A DNA stretch of 64,000 bases from CAYLJV01 sp964399085 (GTDB lineage Archaea; Hadarchaeota; Hadarchaeia; Hadarchaeales; JAGGTB01): positions 1 through 64,000 of the forward strand of contig CAYNPN010000005.1 of NCBI GenBank assembly GCA_964399085.1. Direction: 5' to 3'. The position numbers and the translations under genes are program-made. The notes under the pieces were generated by a model. The model made no database searches, was not told the origin of the DNA, and saw only the letters and a program-made list of their open reading frames with translations. Below are positions 7,573 to 16,192 of the stretch, piece after piece (position 1 is the stretch's first letter; each line of letters opens with the position of its first letter).

Positions 7573-8676
7573 ATGAAGGAAAGTAAACAGAAAACTCAGA
7601 TAACTTCGGACCAAATTTCACAGACAATTAGAAGTGCAGGAATAGCAGGGGCGGGAGGTGCCGGATTTCCCTCTTACGCCAAATGGTCAGATCTGGAAAA
7701 AATCCAATATCTGCTAGTCAATCTTCAAGAAAGCGAACCTATACTCTATTCGGACAAGTGGCTGGTTAAAGAGAATCCTGAAAGTTTCAAAAAGCTCTTT
7801 AAACTACTCCTAAATCTAGTGTTCGACGTTGTGGTAATTGGCACGAAGGAAAAGTATCGTAAAAATTGGTTGAAACATCTCGAAAATGTTACAGATTCAT
7901 CAATCTATCTCCCTGACGATCTACCTTTGGATGTTGAGAGTGAAACGGGTGTTACAATTGCATACACTGAGGACGTTTACCAACATAGCGAAGAACTCCC
8001 ACTTCTAAAAGTGACCACCGGAACAATCGTCTCGCCCGATTTACCAACGGAGCACGGCTGGATTACCCACAACACCGAAACTATCTACAACATATATAGG
8101 GCCCTATTCGAGGGTGCTCCGATGACTAAAAAATACGTAACAGTCGGCGGCGACACGCCCCGACACAGGTGTCTGGAGGCCCCGATAGGAACAACTATTC
8201 CTTATCTGCTAGAAACTGCAGGTCTGAATTTTGAAGATATGGAAAAAAGTCAAATTCTCCTCGAAGGCGGGCCTGGCTGGTGCTCCAGAATCGAAGAAAA
8301 TCCTCTACAGTTCGGGGTAAGCAAACGGACGAACGCCGTCATGGTAATGGACCGAAAAACCGTCGAGGAACATCGGATGGAAAATGAGGAAGTGAGAATT
8401 AACCTGCTGGATGCCAGAAACTGGGAGAAAGAAGAACACGAAAAAGAGCCTACCGAGATAAAACCGGACAAAGTCCGAATCCCCTTAATCACTAATCCGG
8501 CCCTCCAGGGAACAGTGAAACCCAGTGAACCGATAGTCAGCTCTGGCGATTATGTAGGAGAAGGCGAAGTTATCGCTACTCCTTATCCGGAAGGAATCAG
8601 TATCCCACAGCACGCCTCTATAGACGGAAAAATCGTGAACGTAAGCAAAAATTATATCGTTATAGAAAGAAACTGA
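7573..8676 (+). CDS. RnfC/NuoF-like (Complex1_51K fold) protein without Fe-S cysteines
   Basis: 367 residues. The start IRSAGIAGAGGAGFPSYAKW is the glycine-rich nucleotide/flavin loop of the RnfC/NuoF family, and LLVNLQESEPILYSDKWL matches its VNGxECEPYxxxD strand with the Cys replaced by Ser. Later segments (GTIVSPDLPTEHG; LEAPIGTTIPYLLE) match the SLBB/RnfC middle, and the C-terminus resembles the barrel-sandwich domain (SGDYVGEGEVIATPYPEG). The ferredoxin-type 4Fe-4S cysteines of true RnfC are absent. It resembles the PrdC-like family that couples NADH to reductases. No Rnf partners are present, so its redox partner is unknown. Confidence 0.7.
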   Translation: MKESKQKTQITSDQISQTIRSAGIAGAGGAGFPSYAKWSDLEKIQYLLVNLQESEPILYSDKWLVKENPESFKKLFKLLLNLVFDVVVIGTKEKYRKNWLKHLENVTDSSIYLPDDLPLDVESETGVTIAYTEDVYQHSEELPLLKVTTGTIVSPDLPTEHGWITHNTETIYNIYRALFEGAPMTKKYVTVGGDTPRHRCLEAPIGTTIPYLLETAGLNFEDMEKSQILLEGGPGWCSRIEENPLQFGVSKRTNAVMVMDRKTVEEHRMENEEVRINLLDARNWEKEEHEKEPTEIKPDKVRIPLITNPALQGTVKPSEPIVSSGDYVGEGEVIATPYPEGISIPQHASIDGKIVNVSKNYIVIERN

Positions 8677-8739
8677 CGGAAGAGCCTAATTCTCTTGAAT
8701 ATTCCTATTTCTCAATTCCAGCTACGGGGTGGTTAACCC

Positions 8740-8748
8740 TATATATGA
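8740..8748 (+). promoter_or_regulatory. TATA box of the RNase P RNA gene
   Basis: CTATATATG centred about 25 bases before the predicted 5' end of the RNA at 8769, the expected archaeal spacing. Confidence 0.6.
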
Positions 8749-8768
8749 CAAGAAACGGAATTTTTTAT

Positions 8769-9065
8769 GTCGACGAGCCGGTGGCCGGCTCTCGGGGTGC
8801 TCCTGAGGAAACACCGCCCATCGGGTGGGACCGCAGGGTCGAAAAGACCCCGGCTGAGAGGTCGGACCCTGGAACAGAAACGATACCCTCCAGTCTTAAC
8901 GCCATGATGTGGGGACACTGAGGTCGGGCTGGAAGGGATGGAACGGCCAATCTGCGGGATGCAAGGGCAAAATAGCCACCGATGAACTCCCGCTGGAGGT
9001 GGGTGGTAGCCCGCTAAGCTGAATGCCGGCAAGAACAGAAGGTGGGTTACGGCCGGCACGTCGAC
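8769..9065 (+). ncRNA. rnpB: RNase P RNA (archaeal)
   Basis: This GC-rich stretch between protein genes carries the conserved RNase P elements in order: GAGGAAAC near 8812, the P4 5' strand GGAACAGAAACGATAC (8871-8886), GGATGCAAGGGCAAAATAGC in the CR-II/III region, and the P4 3' strand GAACAGAAGGTGGGTTAC (about 9033-9050). The ends pair as P1: GTCGACG-A-GCCGG with CCGGC-A-CGTCGAC. Length near 297 fits type A archaeal RNA. It processes tRNA 5' ends with archaeal protein partners. The open frames seen across it are spurious. Confidence 0.93.
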
Positions 9066-9113
9066 AACCTTACTTTCATTTTTCACATGATAAAACGGAA
9101 AACTTTCCAAAGA

Positions 9114-11657
9114 TTAAGACACTCGGGCTTTCTCCAAGCGAACAATAAATCTAGTTCCCCCTTCCTCGGAGTCTTCCACTTCCACACTACCTCCGTAATT
9201 CTCCGCTATTTCCTTTACGAGATATGTTCCCAACCCAGTTCCTGCCTCCGAGCCTTTCTTAAATCCCTTTTCAAAAATCCTTTCTTTCATCTCGTTGCTT
9301 AACCCACAACCGTCATCACTTACCGATATAAGGACTTCCTCTTCTTCTTCGGAGATAGAAACTCTGATTTTCTCACATCCAGAATGCTTTATGGAATTTC
9401 GAAATAGATTTAAAAATATTTCCTGAAGAAGTCTCCCCCCTATAACAACAGGATTGGATTCATCAAAAATTATTTCCACTCCGTTTTCCGACGCTTCAGT
9501 TTCGACATCATTTATTGCATTCCTAATTATTGGCGCTACAGGTAATTTTTCCTTTTCAACTTCCTCATCCAGTCTCCTCAAAGTTCTAACTCTCTCTATC
9601 AATTTTACCCCATTTTTACACTCCCCGTTTGCCTTCTCAAGAATCTCTTTCTGCTCATCTGACAAATCCTTGCTTTCCAATATCTTATGATAACCCCGAG
9701 CATTTTGAATCATGTTTTTTTGATCATGTCTAAGCAAAGAGTGAAGAAAGTTCTCTCTTTCCTCTCTTTCCTTTTGAACGGTAATATCCTGAGAATTATA
9801 TTGAAGCTCGACAATTTCATCATCCTCCTCTATAACTTTCCCGCCGGTTTTGAGCCAGATTGTATTTCCTTCTTTATCGATTCCCCTAAGAATCCTAGTA
9901 GCTTCCTCATTTTCCCGAACCTCATTGTAAATCTCCAACCAATTATCTCGATCATCCGGATGGGCTAATTTAATAATATTTTCTCCGACAATCTCATCCT
10001 CTGTATATCCAAAGAATTCCAGGCATTTCTTGTTGATCCCTTTGACATTTCCTTCCAAATCAGTAGTGGCGACAAGATCGTTCGCTCCTTCAACTAATTC
10101 CTTATATCTGTCCTTCTCTCGCTTCAACTCCTTCTCCATCTGTTTTCTCTCAGTGATATCTCTTGCAATGCCCATAACCGCATAAGGTTCTCCATTTCTA
10201 TGTAGAGTAGTAGCCCTCGTTTCGACCCAAATCTGGTTTCCGTCCTTTCGTTCTAGTTTAAATTCTTTAGCTTCTTCATCTCTCCCCTTCTCCAGGATTC
10301 TTTCTGTATTCCGCTCGGCCTTTGGAAGATATTCTTCGGCAACAATGTCCTCGAAGGAAAGGGGTTTCATATCGCTCTCGGAGTAACCCAGCATATCCAG
10401 TGCACGAGGATTAGCATCTATAAAATTGCCTTCAAAATCGTGGACAAAAATTGCTTCCATGGATCTTTCAAAAAGGGATTGGTATCTTTCTTCTACCTCT
10501 TTTAATCTCTCCTCCGTTCGCTTACGCTCCGTGATATCTATTCCCTCAGCTATAAGAGAAGTAATTTCTCCTTCTTCATTCCTTATAGGGCGTAGGGAAA
10601 AGTCCACAGTAATAACCTCCCCATCTTTTCCCTCATGCCACGCCTCGAAACGTTCATAATTTCCATTGGCCGCTCGATTTACCGCATCTCTGAGTCGATC
10701 CTGAAGCTCTTCGGAGTGTGTCCACCAAGGTGTATTCCAAAATTTCTTGCCTTCAACCCCGGAGGGAGGGGTATCAATAAATTCCGGAGAAGCCCTATTT
10801 GCCTCTAGAACGTTGCCGTCCAGATCAAGTATCCCAATAAATGTTTGAGGATCATTGAGAACTGCCTTTAACTGTCGATCTCTCTTCTTGAGATTTTCTT
10901 TGGCTCTCCAAGACTCGGTAATATCTTGAATGTAGTGAGCAAAGGCCTCTATTTCACCATTATCATCCAGAATTGGGGATGCGGTGGTAAACCAATGTTT
11001 TCCATTCTTCTCGAATTCTCCTATTGTTTTTGATTTAGTTTCCGAGGCTTCCAAACAAGGACATTCTGGAATTGGTTTATCCTGGTTATGGACCACTTCG
11101 TAGCACTTTTTACCCTTCAATTCCTCGGGCTCCATATCAATAAGATCAGAACCAGTTCCATTAATTCGAACAATCTCGAGATTAGGAGATATTAAGGCGG
11201 CTATTCCAGGAAGAGAGTCGGCAGTTACCTTCCATTCTGTCCCTTTTCTATCCTTTTCCTTCCCCACCCTCCGATACTCAATTTCCTGAGCGATTGCGTT
11301 GGCTAAGAGGCCATATTGAGACTCAGGATCTCTGCCTTTTCGGAGATAGCGATCAGCCCCTAAATTCAGAGCCTCCATCGCCACTTCCTCTCGTCCCTTG
11401 CCGGTGAATATTACGAATGGTAAATCACTATTTCTCTCCTCCCTCACCACCTTCAAGAAATCGAGGCCGTCCATATCGGGCATTTTGTAATCCGAAACTA
11501 TTGCATCGAAATATTGCTCTTCAAGAAGATTCAAGGCCTTCTTTGCAGAATTAACCGTGGTGACATTGAAACGACTATCTTCCCTCTCCAAAAATATTTC
11601 TCCCTGCTCTAAAATTGCAGAGGAGTCATCCACAAAAAGGATTTCCAATTTCTGCAC
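9114..11657 (-). CDS. Hybrid sensor histidine kinase: receiver, four PAS, kinase core
   Basis: 847 residues with a receiver first (1-~125; acid pocket D10/D11, phospho-acceptor D56 in SDYKMPDMDG, Thr in IFTGKG, Lys in YLRKG). Four PAS domains follow at roughly 147-247, 260-377, 388-504 and 514-626; the first contains IPECPCLEA, a Cys motif common in redox or ligand-sensing PAS. The kinase core is intact: LLRHDQKN with His644, NLFRNSIKHS, DDGCGLSNE and GTGLGTYLV. Receiver-first kinases of this kind are common in archaea. It follows the receiver protein at 11683 by 25 bases on the same strand, so the two are probably co-expressed. Soluble, with no membrane segments. Confidence 0.88.
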   Translation of the reverse strand: MQKLEILFVDDSSAILEQGEIFLEREDSRFNVTTVNSAKKALNLLEEQYFDAIVSDYKMPDMDGLDFLKVVREERNSDLPFVIFTGKGREEVAMEALNLGADRYLRKGRDPESQYGLLANAIAQEIEYRRVGKEKDRKGTEWKVTADSLPGIAALISPNLEIVRINGTGSDLIDMEPEELKGKKCYEVVHNQDKPIPECPCLEASETKSKTIGEFEKNGKHWFTTASPILDDNGEIEAFAHYIQDITESWRAKENLKKRDRQLKAVLNDPQTFIGILDLDGNVLEANRASPEFIDTPPSGVEGKKFWNTPWWTHSEELQDRLRDAVNRAANGNYERFEAWHEGKDGEVITVDFSLRPIRNEEGEITSLIAEGIDITERKRTEERLKEVEERYQSLFERSMEAIFVHDFEGNFIDANPRALDMLGYSESDMKPLSFEDIVAEEYLPKAERNTERILEKGRDEEAKEFKLERKDGNQIWVETRATTLHRNGEPYAVMGIARDITERKQMEKELKREKDRYKELVEGANDLVATTDLEGNVKGINKKCLEFFGYTEDEIVGENIIKLAHPDDRDNWLEIYNEVRENEEATRILRGIDKEGNTIWLKTGGKVIEEDDEIVELQYNSQDITVQKEREERENFLHSLLRHDQKNMIQNARGYHKILESKDLSDEQKEILEKANGECKNGVKLIERVRTLRRLDEEVEKEKLPVAPIIRNAINDVETEASENGVEIIFDESNPVVIGGRLLQEIFLNLFRNSIKHSGCEKIRVSISEEEEEVLISVSDDGCGLSNEMKERIFEKGFKKGSEAGTGLGTYLVKEIAENYGGSVEVEDSEEGGTRFIVRLEKARVS

Positions 11658-11682
11658 CTCCTCTATTTGCCAACTTGATATT

Positions 11683-12795
11683 CTATATTCTGAAAACCAG
11701 ACTTTCCAATGATTGACGGGTTGATGGTAATTCTCCCGAAAACCAGAATCTCATGGCACTTTTTAAACTAGACACGGCCTCTTTCTTATCTTGGGATAAT
11801 TCCTTAATAATCTCAAAAAATCTTTCAGGATCGTCGCCTTCCCACACATCTTCCAATATATCTTCATCAGTGGAGGAAAGTAATTCTTTATAAACATCGC
11901 GTTTAAATTTCTCTCTCTCCAATATTCCTGCTAGAATTCTCTTTTCAGTGGACCTCTTTAAATAAGACATTTTTGCTTCAGCTTGTTCAGAATACTTCTC
12001 TATGTCTATCCCTACTATTTTAGATCCCAATTCCTCCAAGAGTGATCTATGATCCTCGGACTTCCTCGAAAGTTGGAAGAGGTCGTCCTTATACTTCTCG
12101 ATGTCCTCATCGAGTGCTCTTTCTAATGTCTCTTCCTCTAACTGACTTTCGGACCAATAGGCATATCCAAGGAAACGATTTAACATCTCGATAAATCTTT
12201 CATTATCTTCTTTTTCCTCTTCGTCACTAATCCCCTTTTCTCTTAGCATTTCGATTATTTCTGAGTTCGCATTCAAAGCTTTATCCAGGTATTCTCTTTC
12301 CTTCCCAGATATTTCCAAATCCTGTAAATTATTAAGATAATCGTGAACAATTTCCACCCTTCTAGCTATATCTCGTGTAAGCAAGGACCTTAGGAATTCA
12401 TTTTTCTCTTTAATCCTCCGATTTTCTATTAAATCCGCAAAAGCGTTTGCAAGCATTGAAAATTGAGTCTCCCGATCTCCCACTTTCTGGAAATATCGAT
12501 CAGCGCCCAAGTTAATTGCCCTCATTGCAATCTCTTCGCGCCCCCATCCAGTAATGATGATAAACGGAATATCATTTCCTTCCTCTCTCAGTTTTTCTAA
12601 AAATTCCAATCCGCTCATTCCTCCCATTTTATAGTCCGAAGCCACGGCCTCGAATCCATTTTCTTCAATCATTTTCAGTCCTTCTTCAGCAGAAGTGGCT
12701 GTTTCGATATCGAGCCGCTCATCTTCCCCTGAAAGAAAGTGTTTCCCCTGTTCTAGAAACGCTGGGTCATCATCGACGAGGAGAACCTTAAACAT
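11683..12795 (-). CDS. Receiver protein with degenerate DHp and helical, possibly ferritin-like, C-terminus
   Basis: 370 residues. The N-terminal receiver is complete (D9, D10, phospho-acceptor D54 in SDYKMGG, T82, K104). Residues ~134-186 align with the DHp helix of the neighbouring kinases, but the His position is Arg (LLTRDIARR, R141). No ATPase domain follows. Instead residues ~210-350 are all-helical: SEDHRSLLEELGSKI and ILEREKFKRDVYKELL resemble the E-x6-Y and ExxH helices of rubrerythrin/ferritin-like domains, though not all metal ligands are evident. It may be a phospho-regulated helical effector or a partner of the hybrid kinase just downstream. The ferritin-like reading is inference. 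A TATA-like TAATATATAG lies near 12847-12856. Confidence 0.7.
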   Translation of the reverse strand: MFKVLLVDDDPAFLEQGKHFLSGEDERLDIETATSAEEGLKMIEENGFEAVASDYKMGGMSGLEFLEKLREEGNDIPFIIITGWGREEIAMRAINLGADRYFQKVGDRETQFSMLANAFADLIENRRIKEKNEFLRSLLTRDIARRVEIVHDYLNNLQDLEISGKEREYLDKALNANSEIIEMLREKGISDEEEKEDNERFIEMLNRFLGYAYWSESQLEEETLERALDEDIEKYKDDLFQLSRKSEDHRSLLEELGSKIVGIDIEKYSEQAEAKMSYLKRSTEKRILAGILEREKFKRDVYKELLSSTDEDILEDVWEGDDPERFFEIIKELSQDKKEAVSSLKSAMRFWFSGELPSTRQSLESLVFRI

Positions 12796-12964
12796 TTTGA
12801 AAACCTATATGGGGATTTAATAGTCGCTTCTTAACTATATTTTCTCTATATATTACCTTATGAAGGGTCGGTGTTTAATCGGTTTCACACAAATAATCAA
12901 GAATGAGAATTACTAGTTTCAAGCCACCTTATCTTATCCTAAAAGATAGCTTGAGAATTGCCCA

Positions 12965-13165
12965 CTATCCGATTGCCAATCTTATATCTTTATAATTCAC
13001 TGTTTTTCGGCCGGAATCCTCGGCCAATTCCACAGCCTCTTCGGCTATTTCCAATGCCCTATCTTCTAAGACACGGGCTAATTCCTCTTCTGCGTCTTCG
13101 CTAATCCTCTCCGCTCCACCTCTCTTTATTATTCTATGCATTGCCTCCATTGGAAATTCGCTCAT
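12965..13165 (-). CDS. Archaeal histone
   Basis: A 66-residue histone-fold protein of the HMf type. The start is M12 of the longer open frame (MSEFPMEAMHRIIKRGG), preceded by GGGTA. Helix 1 (MEAMHRIIKRGGAERIS), the long helix 2 (DAEEELARVLEDRALEIAEE) and the end RKTVNYKDIRLAIG are canonical, including the RKTV loop before the last helix, which binds DNA. It wraps DNA as dimers and longer assemblies. There is no tail. Together with Alba at 60.7 kb this gives the cell two chromatin proteins. It lies downstream of the GGGP synthase gene. Confidence 0.95.
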   Translation of the reverse strand: MSEFPMEAMHRIIKRGGAERISEDAEEELARVLEDRALEIAEEAVELAEDSGRKTVNYKDIRLAIG

Positions 13166-13207
13166 TTTTTTTTTACCCTTTAAGATATTGTTGAACATGC
13201 TTAATTA

Positions 13208-13260
13208 GTCCTCGACATGCCTCAATCCACGATAAACAAGGAAAATCACTGTCCGAGGAC
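13208..13260 (-). promoter_or_regulatory. Long-loop inverted repeat upstream of the histone gene
   Basis: GTCCTCGACA (13208-13217) pairs with TGTCCGAGGAC (13250-13260) apart from one extra G, around a 32-base loop. It sits between the GGGP synthase stop and the histone start, so it could be an operator, a processing site or a terminator. Confidence 0.3.
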
Positions 13261-13306
13261 CTTAAAAAAAGTCAATGTCGGATGGAATCCGAAACGAGAA
13301 ATAAGG

Positions 13307-14047
13307 TTATTCCTTTATCGCTCTTATTAGATTTCTAACTTTGGTTAATTTATTCTCAGCCTCCTCAATCACCGTGCCCGTTACAATAATATTTGCCCCG
13401 GCCTCAACTCTATCAGCTGCCATTTCCGGCGTTCTGATACCCCCGCCAACCAAAATGGTAGAATCAACGGAGTCATTTACCTCCTGAATCATTTCAACCG
13501 GAACCGGATCTTCGGCACCGGATCCTGCTTCTAAGTAGACACATTTCATCCCCCAAAATTTAGATGCGAGTGAATAAGCCACGGCAGTTTCCACATCTTC
13601 CCGAGCGATTAAATCGGCTTTTCCGACCTCTCCTACTGTTCCGCCTGGCTCGACTACCAAATAGGCGAGTGAAATGGGCTCCAGTCCATATTCCTTAACT
13701 TTCGGGGCTCCATTCTTCTGGGCGCGTGTAACAAAAAACACATCACCTGAATTCAGAAGACTCATAAAAAATATGGCATCCGCTTCCTTACTAATTCCTC
13801 CCTCATTCGATGGGAAGAGGATTATAGGGATATCGCAGGCATCCTTAATCTCTCTTATTGTCTCATCGAGAATCTTCCCATCAACACCCGTGGAACCCCC
13901 GACCATTATACCGTCCGACCCCGCAGAAGAAGTCTGGGAAGCTATTTCTCCGGCAACTTTGGGACTCTGCTCATCCGGGTCAATAAGAGTTAGATGTGCG
14001 GCTCCGTCTTCAGAAATAACTCTATTTATATAGGAGTAAACCTTCAT
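13307..14047 (-). CDS. Geranylgeranylglyceryl phosphate synthase
   Basis: 246 residues. The family hallmarks are present: HLTLIDPDEQ at the N-terminus, DGIMVGGSTGVD, YLVVEPGGTVG, VYLEAGSGA and the phosphate-binding VGGGIRTPEMA with IIVTGTVIEE. The enzyme joins sn-glycerol-1-phosphate to geranylgeranyl diphosphate, the first committed step of archaeal ether lipids, in a TIM-barrel fold. The ATG follows a GGGGG sequence six bases upstream. Length fits group II enzymes. The UbiA-family gene at 43.7 kb could supply the following DGGGP synthase step, but is not linked to it. Confidence 0.95.
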   Translation of the reverse strand: MKVYSYINRVISEDGAAHLTLIDPDEQSPKVAGEIASQTSSAGSDGIMVGGSTGVDGKILDETIREIKDACDIPIILFPSNEGGISKEADAIFFMSLLNSGDVFFVTRAQKNGAPKVKEYGLEPISLAYLVVEPGGTVGEVGKADLIAREDVETAVAYSLASKFWGMKCVYLEAGSGAEDPVPVEMIQEVNDSVDSTILVGGGIRTPEMAADRVEAGANIIVTGTVIEEAENKLTKVRNLIRAIKE

Positions 14048-14401
14048 GGAACCCCCTGCTTTTCTTTAAATAGATTTTCTCCTTTTATTTAACTCTCCCC
14101 AAAGTAGGTTTTCAATCATTAGGAACTTCTCTTTGCCAACAGGGTCGTTATCACGACCAGAATTAAAAATTAGGAAACTCCGGATACCTTGTAAACCGGT
14201 GTATCTATCCATGGTTATTCTAGTGTGAAAAAAGTCTAGAACCACATATTATCAAATTGAAAATGGAGACAATCAGGGGATATAAAACAGGAGTGCTCGT
14301 GGTTCGGAAATTAAACAATTCGAAAATTCCTCCTTGGTCGGATTAAAACCGATGCTACTTGAAGGACGTAGGGGCCTTTCTGAAAAGAGAAATGAAATGA
14401 C
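14048..14401. other. 354-base gap with one perfect hairpin
   Basis: No credible gene is seen. GGTCGT-TATC-ACGACC (14143-14158) forms a perfect 6-bp hairpin, and a TATA-like GATATAAAAC lies near 14279 on the plus strand ahead of a doubtful 27-codon frame. The minus-strand L40e transcript ends at the right edge and the GGGP synthase start region is at the left. Confidence 0.3.
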
Positions 14402-14548
14402 TCATCCTCGGGGTTCCTTGGACTTCATTCTCAGTCTATCGTAGCCGCATTTTCTACACTTGTCCGCATTCATTGGATTCCTAGCGTTGCACCTCATGCA
14501 GATTTTCTTGGAAAAAAGCCTTTCCTCCGCTTCCTTGAACTTTGCCAT
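14402..14548 (-). CDS. Ribosomal protein L40e
   Basis: A 48-residue protein starting MAKFKEAEERLFSKKICMRC and ending in KSKEPRG. It carries the four zinc-binding cysteines as CMRC and CRKC (residues 17/20 and 31/34), with the ARNP and CGY contexts diagnostic of archaeal L40e. It is a small zinc-ribbon protein of the large ribosomal subunit, found only in archaea and eukaryotes. It starts five bases after the end of the NAD(P)HX repair gene on the same strand and is probably co-transcribed with it. Confidence 0.95.
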   Translation of the reverse strand: MAKFKEAEERLFSKKICMRCNARNPMNADKCRKCGYDRLRMKSKEPRG

Positions 14549-14553
14549 TTTGT

Positions 14554-16068
14554 TCACCAATATTTTCTCGATTTTGATATTGCATTAGTTAGCCTATCTT
14601 TTACATCTGACGCCGTGAATTCATGTCCTATCTCCTCTTTACAAATGTCTCCAGCCGTTCCGCATAAAAATGCTCCTGCCGCGGCGGCTCTAAGGGGATC
14701 GGAACCCTGGGAAAGGAAAGTCCCCACTACTCCGGACAAAACATCTCCAGTACCTCCAACTGTCATGCCCGGGTTACCGGTATCATTTAAAACTACTTCG
14801 CCATTCGGAGCCGCACACATATCAACTGGATTTTTGAGTAGAATTGTGGAATTCAACTCTTCGGCCGTGATAGAAACCTCTTCAACTTTCTCCTCCCGCT
14901 CCTCGGGAAGCTTCGTATTAGCTAATATCTGGAATTCGCCGGAATGAGGGGTTAGTAGACAGTTTATCTCCTTTAATATTTCGGGCTCTTCGGAGGCTAT
15001 TTTCAGGCCGTCTGCGTCCAGTAGTGTCGGTAAATCCTGCCATTTCTCCGCAATTAGCTCTAAAAAATCAATCACCGCGCTCTTGGTCTTAGATTTCAGT
15101 CCGAGACCGGGACCAATAATAAGGCCCGTAGAATCCTCAAGAAGAGACTCGATCTCAGGAATGGATTTAGGTTCCAAATCCTCCCCTCGAAGTCCGTGAG
15201 TGATTAGGTCGGGGGAGAATGAGTTTACTATTTCCGCTTTTTTAGCAGGTAAAGCAATCGTCACGAGGTCTACCCCTGATTTCAGAGCTGCCTCTCCTGC
15301 CAGAGCGGGGGCCCCAACATACTGGGAGCCACCTCCAACTATCAATAGCCGTCCATTCTGCCCTTTGTGGGATCCAATCTCCCTAGCCGGGATGGCTGTC
15401 TCCACATCTCCCGGCCCAGCCATATTCTCCGCGGAACTGGGGATACCTATATCCATAGCAACTACTTCACCCGTGTAAATCTCGTCGGCTTCCTTCAAAC
15501 CGGGTTTAAAATCGTGGAAGGTAACTGTCAGGTCGCACTTAGTCGCTTTGTCTATGACTTCTCCAGTGGCTGGATCCACGCCGGTAGGAACATCCACAGC
15601 AACTTTATGGGCATCAGTCTCATTGAAATAATCGACAGCCGAAGATACAGGTTCTCTCAATTCCCCTTTAATTCCTGTCCCCAGCATTGCATCCAAAACG
15701 ATATCCGGGTCGGCTTCAAACCCTTCCAAATTTTTGGAATCCCTAATAATATCAATATCCAAATCTCGTTCCATTTGGGCCAAGATATTCCAGTTCTCCT
15801 TGGCCGAGGAAGTAGTAATATTTCCAGGTCTTCCCAAAAGAATGGAAGTAACGGTGAAACCCTCATTAATTAAGCGTCTGGCCGCTACGTGACCGTCTCC
15901 CCCATTATTTCCCTTGCCCGCAAAGACGAGTACATCTTCCCCAGGCTGCCTCCTTTTACATATTTCTCCGGCAACATTTCCCCCGGCACTTTCCATGAGT
16001 AGGCGCCTAGAGACTCCTCGCCAAGCGGAGTTTGCCTCAAGAGCTCTCATCCTTTCCAAAGTTATCAT
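14554..16068 (-). CDS. nnr: Bifunctional NAD(P)H-hydrate epimerase / ADP-dependent dehydratase
   Basis: About 504 residues. The start is placed at MITLERMRAL (cat at 16066-16068) behind GGTGGGACT, not at the upstream end of the open frame. The N-terminal half is the YjeF_N epimerase (VFAGKGNNGGDGHVAARRL; VALDVPTG-like VAVDVPTGVDPATG). The C-terminal half is the ribokinase-like dehydratase (LIVGGGSQYVGAPALAGEAA; LLTPHSGEF; NPGMTVGGTGDVLSGVVG). Together they repair hydrated NADH/NADPH. Length and order match the usual fusion. L40e follows immediately downstream. The upstream boundary is divergent from the class III aminotransferase, leaving a 124-base shared promoter region. Confidence 0.93.
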   Translation of the reverse strand: MITLERMRALEANSAWRGVSRRLLMESAGGNVAGEICKRRQPGEDVLVFAGKGNNGGDGHVAARRLINEGFTVTSILLGRPGNITTSSAKENWNILAQMERDLDIDIIRDSKNLEGFEADPDIVLDAMLGTGIKGELREPVSSAVDYFNETDAHKVAVDVPTGVDPATGEVIDKATKCDLTVTFHDFKPGLKEADEIYTGEVVAMDIGIPSSAENMAGPGDVETAIPAREIGSHKGQNGRLLIVGGGSQYVGAPALAGEAALKSGVDLVTIALPAKKAEIVNSFSPDLITHGLRGEDLEPKSIPEIESLLEDSTGLIIGPGLGLKSKTKSAVIDFLELIAEKWQDLPTLLDADGLKIASEEPEILKEINCLLTPHSGEFQILANTKLPEEREEKVEEVSITAEELNSTILLKNPVDMCAAPNGEVVLNDTGNPGMTVGGTGDVLSGVVGTFLSQGSDPLRAAAAGAFLCGTAGDICKEEIGHEFTASDVKDRLTNAISKSRKYW

Positions 16069-16192
16069 AGTCCCACCGTAGAAAATAGCAATTTTACCTT
16101 CTATTAAAAGCTCTGGAAGGTTCAAAAGAAGATAATTCCGAAAGCGTTTATAGGCACCTATATTTGAATAATCTTGTTGTAATGGTGGAAGA

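Noticed and set aside
8739..9110. Open frames on the minus strand over the RNase P RNA
   Set aside because: They cover a conserved structural RNA and have no ribosome sites or family features.
14263..14346. A 27-codon plus-strand frame between ggps and L40e
   Set aside because: Very short, with no ribosome site and no recognisable sequence.
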